Below are positions 15,655 to 23,692 of a DNA stretch of 64,000 nt, one piece after another. This DNA comes from Natronomonas moolapensis 8.8.11 (lineage in GTDB: Archaea; Halobacteriota; Halobacteria; Halobacteriales; Haloarculaceae): positions 1,674,001-1,738,000 of the forward strand of contig NC_020388.1 in NCBI RefSeq assembly GCF_000591055.1, written 5' to 3'. A program made the position numbers and the translations under genes. The notes below the pieces were generated by a model that worked only from the letters and a program-made list of their open reading frames with translations, ran no database searches and was not told where the DNA came from. How positions within the stretch are numbered: the stretch's first letter is position 1; each line of letters begins with the position of its first letter.

Positions 15655-16501
15655 CGGCAACCTCCGGCTTTCGAGCGGTAATGGTCGCAGAGACGAGGAA
15701 CTCGCTCACGTCGTAGTCGTCATCCCAGTCGCGGATGAACTCGTCACTATCGTCTTTCGGCGAGATACGCACCGATTCGAAGCCCGCATCGTCAAGCATC
15801 GTTTCGAGTCGGTCGATGGTCGAAGCGCCAGCGACACAGGATGCCACGGAGTCCGGATCAGCCCGGACCTCGTGTGGCACCGCTGCAGTCAGAACGACGT
15901 CCGAAATCGCGAGTCGCCCGCCCGGACGGAGAACGCGAAACGCCTCGTCGAACACCTGGGGCTTGTCCGGCGAGAGGTTCACCACGCAGTTCGAGATGAT
16001 CACGTCGATACTGTCGTCTGAAACCGGGAGATGTTCGATCTCCCCGAGGCGGAACTCGACATTCTCGGCGCCATTTTGACTGGCGTTCGCACGCGCTTTC
16101 TTGATCATCTCGGGCGTCATGTCGACGCCGATCACACGGCCTGTCTCGCCGACTTCCTGGGCCGCGAGGAAGCAGTCAAAACCCGCACCTGACCCAAGAT
16201 CGAGTACCGCTTCACCGGCGTTCAGCGACGCGATTGCCTGCGGATTCCCACACCCTAACCCCAAGTTGGCGTTCCCGTCGACACTGTCCAGATCGGCATC
16301 GGAGTAGCCGAGTTGGCGGGCCGTCTCGTCGGTGGGAGCCGTCGTTTCCCCGGGACTGCAACAGGAATCGTCGCTCGAACAGCAGCTACTCTCCGCTTCA
16401 CTCTCCTCCGTGGCAATGCTTGCGTATCGCTCCCGGACAACCTTCCGTTGGGTCTGTGCGTCGAGACCAGACTCCGTCGAGGAGTCGCTCGTTTCAGGCA
16501 T
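15647..16501 (-). CDS. arsM: Arsenite methyltransferase ArsM
   Basis: 284 residues, SAM-dependent Rossmann methyltransferase: VLDLGSGAGFD (SAM motif I, about 99-109), GVDMTPEMI, NCVVNLSPDK. Catalytic-type cysteines lie in LGLGCGNP (about 84), ISNCVVNL (about 173) and ASCVAGAS (about 223). N-terminal double-Cys motifs SSCCSS and SCCSP (about 39-50) add thiols. It converts arsenite to methylated, partly volatile forms. It overlaps arsC by 8 nt and acr3 by 8 nt. Confidence 0.95.
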   Translation of the reverse strand: MPETSDSSTESGLDAQTQRKVVRERYASIATEESEAESSCCSSDDSCCSPGETTAPTDETARQLGYSDADLDSVDGNANLGLGCGNPQAIASLNAGEAVLDLGSGAGFDCFLAAQEVGETGRVIGVDMTPEMIKKARANASQNGAENVEFRLGEIEHLPVSDDSIDVIISNCVVNLSPDKPQVFDEAFRVLRPGGRLAISDVVLTAAVPHEVRADPDSVASCVAGASTIDRLETMLDDAGFESVRISPKDDSDEFIRDWDDDYDVSEFLVSATITARKPEVADE

Positions 16502-16937
16502 TCGTGGTCACCTCCTGTTCGATCTCGTCGAAAAGCGCACTCACACGGTCACGGATCTCATCACGGATTTCTCGAACCCGGTCGAGATCGTTCCCGTCGG
16601 GATCGTCCAGCGCCCAGTCACGGATATCGACGTTCGAGGCGTCAGCATCGATTTCAAGTGTCGAACAGCCCATCGTGGCGACGTAGTCACACGACTCGAG
16701 TTCGGCCGTCGAAATATTCCGTGGCGTGCGATCCGAGAGGTCGAATCCCTCCTCACGCATCACGTCGACGACGACGTCGTGAACGTGCTCGGCAGGATGG
16801 GTGCCACCGGTGAGAATCTCGACGACATCGCCGAGATTTCGACGCTCCCGCTCGTGTTCGGCGAATGCAGTCGACATCTGCGATCGCCCCGCATTCTGGA
16901 CACACATGAAAGCGACGCGAACCTGTGTGTCGGTCAT
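16494..16937 (-). CDS. arsC: Low-molecular-weight phosphatase-fold arsenate reductase (ArsC-like)
   Basis: 147 residues from ATG 16937, which forms an ATGA overlap with the ArsR stop. The P-loop C-x5-R reads MCVQNAGRSQM. Later come HPAEHVHDVVVDVMREEG, SDRTPRNIST and a MGCSTLEI segment that may hold the resolving Cys. It is expected to reduce As(V) to As(III), either with thioredoxin or a small thiol. Related family members are protein tyrosine phosphatases, but the operon decides the call. A decayed copy is at 14163-14472. Confidence 0.88.
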   Translation of the reverse strand: MTDTQVRVAFMCVQNAGRSQMSTAFAEHERERRNLGDVVEILTGGTHPAEHVHDVVVDVMREEGFDLSDRTPRNISTAELESCDYVATMGCSTLEIDADASNVDIRDWALDDPDGNDLDRVREIRDEIRDRVSALFDEIEQEVTTNA

Positions 16938-17332
16938 CGATCGGCCCCCCGCGTCGCGTCGAGGGCCCTCAAAAGCGCCTCGGCCCGATCGGTCGCCTCG
17001 TAGTACCGCCACGTCCCGTCCTTTCGTCGCGTGACGAGTCCGGCGTCGTAGAGGTCCGAAAGAGCGTGACTGATCGCACTGTCACTGACGTCGACGATGG
17101 GATTAATCTCGCAGACACACAACTCCCGATCCGCGGCTTTCAGCAACCGGACGATAGTGTATCGCGTATCGTTCCCCAACGTCTTGAGCGCGGATAGGTC
17201 GGATTCGGGATTGGTAGGTGTCTCCGATTGATACGAGCGCAGCGAATTGAGCCGTTCCTCGATATCGGCCTCGCAGCATCCACCGCGTTCCTCGGTGATG
17301 AGGCGTTCGAGTCGTTTCGTTTGTGAACTCAT
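16934..17332 (-). CDS. arsR: ArsR-family repressor (copy 2)
   Basis: 132 residues from ATG 17332, behind a TATA-like ATTATATGA (about 17355-17363) and an operator-like inverted repeat (17344-17357). Winged helix with sensor motif ELCVCEI and recognition helix SDSAISHALSDL. The N-terminus has a vicinal pair, ERGGCCEAD, where copy 1 has CG. First gene of the arsR-arsC-arsM-acr3 operon and probably autoregulatory. Confidence 0.93.
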   Translation of the reverse strand: MSSQTKRLERLITEERGGCCEADIEERLNSLRSYQSETPTNPESDLSALKTLGNDTRYTIVRLLKAADRELCVCEINPIVDVSDSAISHALSDLYDAGLVTRRKDGTWRYYEATDRAEALLRALDATRGADR

Positions 17333-17343
17333 AGATGACCAAT

Positions 17344-17357
17344 TGAACACCCGTTCA
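17344..17357. promoter_or_regulatory. ArsR-type operator, TGAAC-N4-GTTCA
   Basis: Perfect 5-bp inverted repeat, 12-25 nt before the arsR start and partly covering its TATA element. Bacterial and archaeal ArsR operators often have a TGAAC...GTTCA form. Confidence 0.65.
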
Positions 17358-17464
17358 TATAATGGTGTCGAGAGGGAGGTGTCGGTACGTGCTACACGCA
17401 CCCGAGACGATCTCTGCAAGAGCGTATGCATTGAGACCACTAGCCTCATCTATTGCGCTCCTCG

Positions 17465-17504
17465 GATTCATAAATCATATATTGCTATATAAAATCTGCT
17501 TTCC
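17465..17504. repeat. Right 40-nt inverted repeat of the island
   Basis: Reverse complement of the repeat at 3993-4032, 34/40 identical, differing at six scattered positions. It lies 33 nt past the fdhA-like stop codon and about 130 nt upstream of the arsR start, so it marks the join between accessory and core DNA. Confidence 0.8.
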
Positions 17505-17536
17505 CGAGCGCCCAAACGAAACGTCGTCTGACCAGC

Positions 17537-19696
17537 TCAGTCGCCAGTCGACGAACTATCGGCCGTCTCGATGTCGATCTCTATCTCAGCGGCTGCAGCC
17601 TTGTACTCCGGGATCTTCGCCCGCTCGTCGAGCACGTCGTTCGTGAGCCGGTTCGCGGAAGCGGCCGCGAAGTGCGGTGTCGTCCAGACGACGCCCTGTT
17701 TTATATTCTCGGTTACCTGTGCTTTGACCTCGATCTCGCCGCGACGGGACCGCAACGCGACCACGTCGCCGTCCTCGATCCCGTACCGGTCGGCGTCGTT
17801 CGGGTGGACGTCGACGAAGTTCTCTGGGTGCTGTCGCGAGAGCGTCGGCGAGCGCCGGCTCATCGTCCCCGTGTTGTAGTGCTCTTCGAGCCGCGCGGTG
17901 GTGAGGATCAGCGGGTACTCCTCGTCGGGCACCTCCGCCGGCGGCTGGTGGCGGACCCCCTCGATCCGCCCGAGGCCGTTCTCGGTGTCGAAGGAGTCCT
18001 CATAGAGGAACTGGTCTCCCTCGTCGCCGTCCTCGTAGCAGGGCCAATGCGTTCCCTCCTCGCCGAGCCCGTCGTATGTCATTCCGTGGTAGATCGGACA
18101 CACAGCCCTGAGCTCCTCGAAGACGGCCTCGACGTCCTCGAAGCGGAACTCGTCCTCGCCGAAGAGGCGGCTGCCGATCTCCATGAGGATCTCGAGATCG
18201 TGCTTCGTGTTCTCGTGGACCTTCTCGACGCCGCGCATCCGCTGAACCCGGCGGTCGGTGTTGGTAACCGTGCCGCCGCGTTCGGCCCACGTGGTGGCCG
18301 GAAGGACCACGTCGGCGAATGCAGCGGTTTCGGTCATGAAGATGTCCTGGGCGACCACGAACTCCAGAGACTTCAGGCGCTCTTCGACCGCGTTGCCGTC
18401 GGGTTCGCTCATGACGGGGTTTTCGCCCATCACGTACAGCCCGTGGACCGAGTCGCCGAACTCGTGGGAGAGTTCGACGTTCGTGAGTCCAGGCTCGTCG
18501 GGCACCTCGAAGCCCCACACGTCCTCGACGCTCCGCCGGGCCTCGCCGTCGTCGACGAGTTGGTAGCCGGGCAGGACGTTCGGCATCGCGCCCACGTCGG
18601 AGGTCCCCTGGACGTTGTTCTGCCCGCGCAGGGGGTTTACGCCGGTGCCGGGCCTGCCGATGTTGCCCGTAATCAGCGCGAGGTTGATTTCGTTTTGGAT
18701 GTTGTCGACGCCGCACGCGTGTTGGCTCATCCCCATCCCGGTGAAGATGGCGGCGTTGTTCGCCATCGCGTACTTCTCGGCGGCGAGTTCGATGTCCTCG
18801 AGGCGGACGCCGGCCTCCTCGGCCGCGGCCTCCTTGTCGAAGTCCGCGAGCGTCTCTTGGAGGTGCTCGAACCCCTCGGTGCGCTCCTCAACGAACGCCT
18901 CGTCGATCCAGCCCGCGTCGGGGTCGGCCGCGTGGCGTTCGAGGATCGTCTTCAGGGCGACGTTGAGAAGCGGGATGTCGGCCCCCGGATCCACCTGGAG
19001 GTGCATGTGGCGGTCAGTCCCTTCGATGTCGAACGACCGCGTGGTCTCGTTGGCGTGGGGGTCCACCTGGATGACGGTCGCGCCCTCTAGTACGGCCTGC
19101 CGGAAGTACTGGCTGTTGGCGATCGGGTGCTGTTCTCCGGGGTTCGCCCCCTGAATCCAGAACAGGTCGGCGGCTTCTTCGAGGTCTGCCATGCTGTTGG
19201 TCATCGCGCCGGCGCCGAGGCTGGTCCGGAGCGCCCACACCGTCGAGGCGTGACACATCCGGGTGCAGTTGTCGACGTTGTTGGTGCCGTACCGGCGCGC
19301 GAGCCTCTGGAGGAGGTAGTTCTCCTCGTTCATGGTCTTTGAGGAGGCACAAAAGCCCATCGCGTCGGGGCCGTACTCCTCGCGGATGCGCGTTAATTCG
19401 GAGACGATCCGGTCGTACGCTTCCTCCCACGTCGCCCCGCGGAACTGCCCGTCTTCCTTGATGAGCGGCTCTGTGAGCCGATCTTCGTGGGCGACGACCT
19501 CCGTCGCCGCGCCCCCTTTAATACAAACCGACCCCTCGTTGACTGGGGCGTCGCTCCACGGCATGAATCTTCTCCGGGTCGTCGTGGACGGTTGCCCGTT
19601 TGCGATGGTATGGCACCTTTCGAGACCACCGAACAGCGTGGGCGTAGAGGCGGCTGCTCGGGGTCGTATCGAGCTATAGTAGCGATCGGAAGACAC
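17537..19696 (-). CDS. fdhA: Formate dehydrogenase alpha-like molybdoenzyme with defective N-terminus
   Basis: Up to 719 residues; homology begins at the ATG at 19564 (MPWSDAPVNEGSVCIKGG). It has molybdopterin oxidoreductase domains, NEENYLLQRLAR, the Mo-ligand Cys in DNCTRMCHASTVW, ADIPLLNVAL, and a C-terminal bis-MGD domain (about 580-700). It would oxidise formate to CO2. The N-terminal CPYCxxGC cysteines of the [4Fe-4S] site are absent; only the last Cys (SVCIKGG) remains. The upstream 130 nt read as degenerate in all frames. Probably a 5'-truncated or decaying gene. Confidence 0.8.
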   Translation of the reverse strand: MSSDRYYSSIRPRAAASTPTLFGGLERCHTIANGQPSTTTRRRFMPWSDAPVNEGSVCIKGGAATEVVAHEDRLTEPLIKEDGQFRGATWEEAYDRIVSELTRIREEYGPDAMGFCASSKTMNEENYLLQRLARRYGTNNVDNCTRMCHASTVWALRTSLGAGAMTNSMADLEEAADLFWIQGANPGEQHPIANSQYFRQAVLEGATVIQVDPHANETTRSFDIEGTDRHMHLQVDPGADIPLLNVALKTILERHAADPDAGWIDEAFVEERTEGFEHLQETLADFDKEAAAEEAGVRLEDIELAAEKYAMANNAAIFTGMGMSQHACGVDNIQNEINLALITGNIGRPGTGVNPLRGQNNVQGTSDVGAMPNVLPGYQLVDDGEARRSVEDVWGFEVPDEPGLTNVELSHEFGDSVHGLYVMGENPVMSEPDGNAVEERLKSLEFVVAQDIFMTETAAFADVVLPATTWAERGGTVTNTDRRVQRMRGVEKVHENTKHDLEILMEIGSRLFGEDEFRFEDVEAVFEELRAVCPIYHGMTYDGLGEEGTHWPCYEDGDEGDQFLYEDSFDTENGLGRIEGVRHQPPAEVPDEEYPLILTTARLEEHYNTGTMSRRSPTLSRQHPENFVDVHPNDADRYGIEDGDVVALRSRRGEIEVKAQVTENIKQGVVWTTPHFAAASANRLTNDVLDERAKIPEYKAAAAEIEIDIETADSSSTGD

Positions 19697-19814
19697 TGCA
19701 CACTCGATCGCACGACGGCAGTGTGATCGATGTGTAATCCCTTGCGATGGTTATTACGACGGAGGCCGACAGCGAGACGGAACCGCAGTACGATATTGAC
19801 TTCGACTGCACACT

Positions 19815-19821
19815 AAAAAAA
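19815..19821 (-). terminator. T-run terminator after the ABC ATPase gene
   Basis: Seven consecutive A on the plus strand (T on the transcribed-sense minus strand) start 9 nt past the stop codon at 19830, the usual archaeal intrinsic terminator form. Confidence 0.6.
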
Positions 19822-19829
19822 GACGGTCC

Positions 19830-20984
19830 CTACAGGGCGTCGCCTCGGTCCGATCTGCCGTCGGCCATCCGTTGCTCGTCGTGGGGAAACCACGCGAGTT
19901 CGTGGTCGGCATCCAGGCTCGCAACGACTGGATCGTCGAGCGAGACTCTGTCGGCGTGATTGTGCATGCAACCGACGACGTCGCCGGTGTCGATCGCCAC
20001 GCGATAGAGGACGGTCGGACCCAGATACCGGCGGTGGACGACCTCGCCGTTGGCCTCGCCGGGAGTGGCCGGGCGGGCGCGGACGTCGTCCGGCCGGACC
20101 ATCAGATCGACCTCGGAGCCGTGGTAGTCGTCGGTGAGCCCGTGAATTCGATCGAGGGGCACACAGCCTACGCCGGTCTCGACGCAGTCGCCTTTGACCC
20201 GTCCCGCGACGAACGACGCGTGCCCGAGGAAGCCGGCAACGAACCTGGATTCGGGCTGTTGGAACACCTCCTCGGGAGTCCCGATCTGTTCGATCCGTCC
20301 GTCGTTCATCACGGCGACCCGGTCGGAGATCGACATCGCCTCCTCTTGGTCGTGCGTGACCGAGACGGCAGTAACGCCAGCCTCCTTGAGGATCTCGCGG
20401 ACCTCCTCGCGCATCTCGACTCGGAGGTCGACGTCGAGGTTCGAGAAGGGCTCGTCCAACAACAGCAACTGCGGCTCCGGGGCCAGCGAACGGGCGAGGG
20501 CGACGCGCTGTTGTTGGCCGCCGGAGAGCTCCTCGGGGGCTTTCTTGCCGTGATCGGCGAGGCCGACGAGTTCGAGGAGCTCGTCGACGCGGGCCTCGCG
20601 TTCCGCCTCGGGCCACTCCTCGATGCCGAAGGCGATGTTCGCGCGCGCCGAAAGATGTGGGAACAGCGCGAACTCCTGGAAGACGACGCCGACATCGCGG
20701 CGTTCGGCCGGAACGAACTCGGGGCCGCTGACGGCGGTATCGTCGAGTCGGACCGATCCGCCGTCGGGGCGCTCGAGTCCGGCGATTAGTCGAAGCGTCG
20801 TGGTCTTTCCACACCCCGACGGACCGAGAAGGGTGAGCAACTCGCCGTCGCGGACACTCACGGAGAGATCACGAATGACTGTCGTCGCGTCGTAGGACTT
20901 CTCCAGCCCGTCGAGTTCCAGCACCGTTCGGGTCGTCGAGAGAGACGTCCGAGTCCCACCGCGTCCCTGCACGTCACTGGACAC
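19830..20984 (-). CDS. ABC transporter ATP-binding protein (Fe3+/polyamine/thiamine type)
   Basis: 384 residues from GTG 20984, chosen for the strong Shine-Dalgarno GGAGGTGA 5 nt before it; an in-frame ATG at 21017 would add 11 residues. Walker A GPSGCGKTT, Q-loop VFQEFALF, signature LSGGQQQR, Walker B LLLLDEPFSNLD, H-loop VTHDQEEA, and a C-terminal TOBE/OB domain (about 240-360) as in FbpC/PotA. No permease or binding-protein gene lies beside it: upstream is a divergent thiolase and downstream the molybdoenzyme. The partner must be elsewhere or has been lost. Confidence 0.88.
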   Translation of the reverse strand: MSSDVQGRGGTRTSLSTTRTVLELDGLEKSYDATTVIRDLSVSVRDGELLTLLGPSGCGKTTTLRLIAGLERPDGGSVRLDDTAVSGPEFVPAERRDVGVVFQEFALFPHLSARANIAFGIEEWPEAEREARVDELLELVGLADHGKKAPEELSGGQQQRVALARSLAPEPQLLLLDEPFSNLDVDLRVEMREEVREILKEAGVTAVSVTHDQEEAMSISDRVAVMNDGRIEQIGTPEEVFQQPESRFVAGFLGHASFVAGRVKGDCVETGVGCVPLDRIHGLTDDYHGSEVDLMVRPDDVRARPATPGEANGEVVHRRYLGPTVLYRVAIDTGDVVGCMHNHADRVSLDDPVVASLDADHELAWFPHDEQRMADGRSDRGDAL

Positions 20985-20989
20985 GGGCG

Positions 20990-20997
20990 TCACCTCC
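20990..20997 (-). promoter_or_regulatory. Strong ribosome binding site GGAGGTGA
   Basis: Complementary to the 16S rRNA 3' end and 5 nt before GTG 20984. Such a site usually marks an internal operon gene, yet only 126 nt separate it from the divergent thiolase start. Confidence 0.7.
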
Positions 20998-21123
20998 CGT
21001 CGTTCGGCCGGGCGCATCTGCGGTCATTACACCCCCTTTCGTTTAGGTGGGCCAAAAACCCTTTCGTTCGATTCCACCCGCCAAGACCGAACGTTTACGC
21101 CGGTCCCCGGCGAGTGCGTAGCC

Positions 21124-22278
21124 ATGTCAGACGTAGCCGTCATCGGCGCCTCGATGACCGAGTTCGGCCGGCGGGAGGCGTGGGTCCGGGAGTTACTCGC
21201 CGAAGCGGGAACAGCGTGTCTCGACGACGCCGGCGTCTCACCCGAGGCGGTAGAGCACCTCTACGTGTCGAACATGGCCAGCGGCGAGTTCGAGGGACAG
21301 ACCGGCGTGCCGAACGCGCTGGCCCACGACCTCGCTGCGGTACCGGCTTACACCCAACGCGTCGATCAGACCTCCGCCTCTGGCGGAGCGGGAATCTACG
21401 CCGCCTGGCAGTCCGTCGCCAGCGGGGCCTCCGAAATGACGCTTCTGGTCGGCGGCGAAAAAATGGCCCACCGGACGACCGGCGAGGCGACCGACGTGAT
21501 CGCCTCCTTGACCCACCCCGTCGAGTACAAGCAGGGCGTGACGCTGCCCTCGTTCGCGGGGCTTACGGCGCGGCTCTACCTCGATCGCTTCGACGCGCCC
21601 CGGGAGAGCCTCGCGAAGGTCGCGGTGAAAAACCACGCGAACGGCGTCCGAAACCCCCACGCGCAGTTCCAAAAGGAGATCGACGTCGAGACCGCGATGG
21701 AGGCACCGATGGTCGCCGACCCGCTCCGGCTGTACGACTTCTGCCCGATAACCGACGGGTCGGCGGCGCTTTTGTTCTGCCCCGAACGGGTCGCCAGGGA
21801 GTACACCGACGAGTACGCCGTCGTCTCCGGTGTCGGTGGCGCGAGCGACACCCACGTCGTTCACGAACGCGTTGATCCGACGACGATGGGCGGCGTCGTC
21901 GAATCCGGCCGAGAGGCCTACGAGATGGCGGACGTAGGGCCCGGCGACGTCGACGTGGCCGAACTCCACGACATGTTCACGATCCTCGAGTTCCTCCAGA
22001 TGGAGGGGCTCGGCTTCGCACCCGAGGGCGAAGCCTGGCGCGAGGTCGAACGGGGAACGACCGAAATCGACGGCGAGTTCCCGGTCAACACCTCCGGGGG
22101 GCTGAAATCAAAAGGACACCCCCTCGGCGCGTCTGGAGTCGCCCAGGGGTACGAAATCTACAGCCAGCTCGTCGGGGACGCGGGCGACAGACAAGTCGAG
22201 GCGGACGTCGGCCTGGCCTGCAACGTCGGCGGGTTCGGGAACTGTGTGACCACTACCGTCATGGAGGCCGCACGATGA
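21124..22278 (+). CDS. Thiolase-family protein with Ser for the nucleophilic Cys
   Basis: 384 residues, thiolase fold of the archaeal/SCP2-like branch: MSDVAVIGASMTEFGRR start, VASGASEMTLLVGGEKM, AELHDMFTI, KSKGHPLGASG and a C-terminal ACNVGGFGNC. Where family members read ACASGG, this one reads TSASGG, so the acyl-accepting Cys is a Ser. Claisen condensation or acyl transfer by the classical route would then be impaired. The ATGA overlap with the DUF35 gene indicates a two-subunit thiolase/OB-fold complex. Substrate unknown. Confidence 0.88.
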   Translation: MSDVAVIGASMTEFGRREAWVRELLAEAGTACLDDAGVSPEAVEHLYVSNMASGEFEGQTGVPNALAHDLAAVPAYTQRVDQTSASGGAGIYAAWQSVASGASEMTLLVGGEKMAHRTTGEATDVIASLTHPVEYKQGVTLPSFAGLTARLYLDRFDAPRESLAKVAVKNHANGVRNPHAQFQKEIDVETAMEAPMVADPLRLYDFCPITDGSAALLFCPERVAREYTDEYAVVSGVGGASDTHVVHERVDPTTMGGVVESGREAYEMADVGPGDVDVAELHDMFTILEFLQMEGLGFAPEGEAWREVERGTTEIDGEFPVNTSGGLKSKGHPLGASGVAQGYEIYSQLVGDAGDRQVEADVGLACNVGGFGNCVTTTVMEAAR

Positions 22279-22637
22279 CGATGGAGGCCCACCGCTACGA
22301 GGACGGGTCCATCACGTACCCCGGACATCCCCGAGGCCCGAACGGCGACGAGCCGGTCGGGACGGTCGACCTGAGCGACTACACCGCGGTGGTGGTCACC
22401 TGGACGACCTCCCAGACGACGCCGCCGGGGGTTCGCGAGCCGAATCACCTCGCGATCGTCGAGTTCGACGTCGACGGGCAGGCCGTCAGGGCGCTCTGTC
22501 AGCTCACTACGGGCGAGGTGTCCATCGGCGACGAGGTCCGCCCAGTGTACTGCGAGGAGCTGCGCGACCCCGAAGCCGGCATCCGCGAGGCGGCAAGCCA
22601 GTCGTGGGACGGCTACCGGTTCGAGCCCGTCGGGTAG
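22275..22637 (+). CDS. DUF35 OB-fold protein, thiolase partner
   Basis: 120 residues, OB-fold of the DUF35 type (VGTVDLSDYTAVVVTWT, CQLTTGEVSIGDEVRPVY). DUF35 proteins sit beside archaeal thiolases and bridge CoA substrates between enzymes. The usual N-terminal rubredoxin-like zinc knuckle (two CxxC) is missing; only isolated Cys remain. Start ATG 22275 overlaps the thiolase stop by 4 nt. Confidence 0.82.
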   Translation: MTMEAHRYEDGSITYPGHPRGPNGDEPVGTVDLSDYTAVVVTWTTSQTTPPGVREPNHLAIVEFDVDGQAVRALCQLTTGEVSIGDEVRPVYCEELRDPEAGIREAASQSWDGYRFEPVG

Positions 22638-22641
22638 CCGA

Positions 22642-23367
22642 TTACCGGTCCCCGTCCGGCGAGTGGTCCCCGTCGGCGTCGGACTGGTCGGGGGCCTCGC
22701 TCTCGACGCCCCCCGAACCGTCCTCGACGGTCCGCTTGATCGATTGCAGTTCCTCGTCGACGTCGATAGCGACCGCGTCGTCGCGCTCCGTTCGGTCGTC
22801 CCGTTCGGCCCGGGAGGACCGGTCCGGTTCGGCTCCCCGGTCGGGCTGCGTCCCCGGCTTTTCGCCCTCGGTTTGTGCGGTACGGTCGCGTTCGGACCGT
22901 GAGACATCCCCTTCGATCGCCTCCGAGAGACGGTCGTCGACCTCCGCCCTGAGACCCCGTGCCTCTTCGAGTAGCCGCCGCATTTCGGGGTTCGAGGGAT
23001 CCCCGCGGGCAGCCGACTGGAGTTCGGCGAGCGCGCCATCGAGTCGGCGGAGGGTCTCGCGACTCGTCGCCGCGAGCCGGTCCCCCGCTGGCGTTTCGGA
23101 CTGCCCCGACGCCGCCTCAATCGGTCGGCCATCGGCGACCCGAAGCGCCGCAGCCAACAGCTCCAGCGACCGAATCGCGGCTTCCAACAGCGCGATAGTC
23201 GCCGGGATGGTGTACTGTTCAGTAAACCGGAGGAGTTCGCCGGGACCCGGCGGGCGGGGAAACCCACGGGGTCCCTCGGGCGCCGATTCGAGCTCTGCCC
23301 GGAGCGACTCGAGGGTCTCGGAGAGTTCGGCCGTCGCCTCTGTCAGTCCGCGTTCGCGGTCGTCCAT
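22642..23367 (-). CDS. Haloarchaeal helical protein of unknown function
   Basis: 241 residues. Residues 1-165 are mostly helical, with a Pro/Gly-rich loop FPRPPGPGELLRFTEQYTIP (about 36-55) and TIALLEAAIRSLELLAAAL, which could form a hydrophobic hairpin. Residues 165-241 are very acidic low complexity ending DGDHSPDGDR. It is convergent with the DUF35 gene, 4 nt apart. I do not recognise a functional family. Confidence 0.7.
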   Translation of the reverse strand: MDDRERGLTEATAELSETLESLRAELESAPEGPRGFPRPPGPGELLRFTEQYTIPATIALLEAAIRSLELLAAALRVADGRPIEAASGQSETPAGDRLAATSRETLRRLDGALAELQSAARGDPSNPEMRRLLEEARGLRAEVDDRLSEAIEGDVSRSERDRTAQTEGEKPGTQPDRGAEPDRSSRAERDDRTERDDAVAIDVDEELQSIKRTVEDGSGGVESEAPDQSDADGDHSPDGDR

Positions 23368-23482
23368 ACGGGAACTGTGGCGGCAAGGGCCAAAACACTA
23401 CGGTGCGTCGATGGCCGATCGAGCCGGCGAATTTTTAGGTGCACCAAAACACTTTATATCGGTCGATGCTGAGGGGAGGGTA

Positions 23483-23620
23483 ATGCCAGTCACCGCCGAC
23501 ACGGACGAGCAGATCAGGCTTCGGGTTCATGCGACGTCGCCGGATCGGTCGGTGTTCACCGAACCGGACAACAGCGACGGATGGATCGCGACCGATCTCA
23601 CCGTCGACGTGCAACGCTGA
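23483..23620 (+). CDS. 45-residue conserved-looking small protein
   Basis: Starts MPVTADTDEQIRLRVHA and ends in DGWIATDLTVDVQR. It has a clear TATA box (ctttatatc, about 23450-23458), a GGAGGG ribosome site and an ATG at 23483, so it looks expressed. The codon pattern is haloarchaeal. I believe similar short proteins are common in this class, but I cannot name a function. Confidence 0.65.
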   Translation: MPVTADTDEQIRLRVHATSPDRSVFTEPDNSDGWIATDLTVDVQR

Positions 23621-23692
23621 CGCCTACCGGCCCGAACGGCGGAGAGTTCCGACCGCGTTCGGATACGGCTCTGAGCCGCCAGTTATCCGTCG

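Noticed and set aside
17672-19090. 472-codon frame opposite the molybdoenzyme
   Set aside because: Shadow frame with Val/Leu/Asp bias; no start context or domain.
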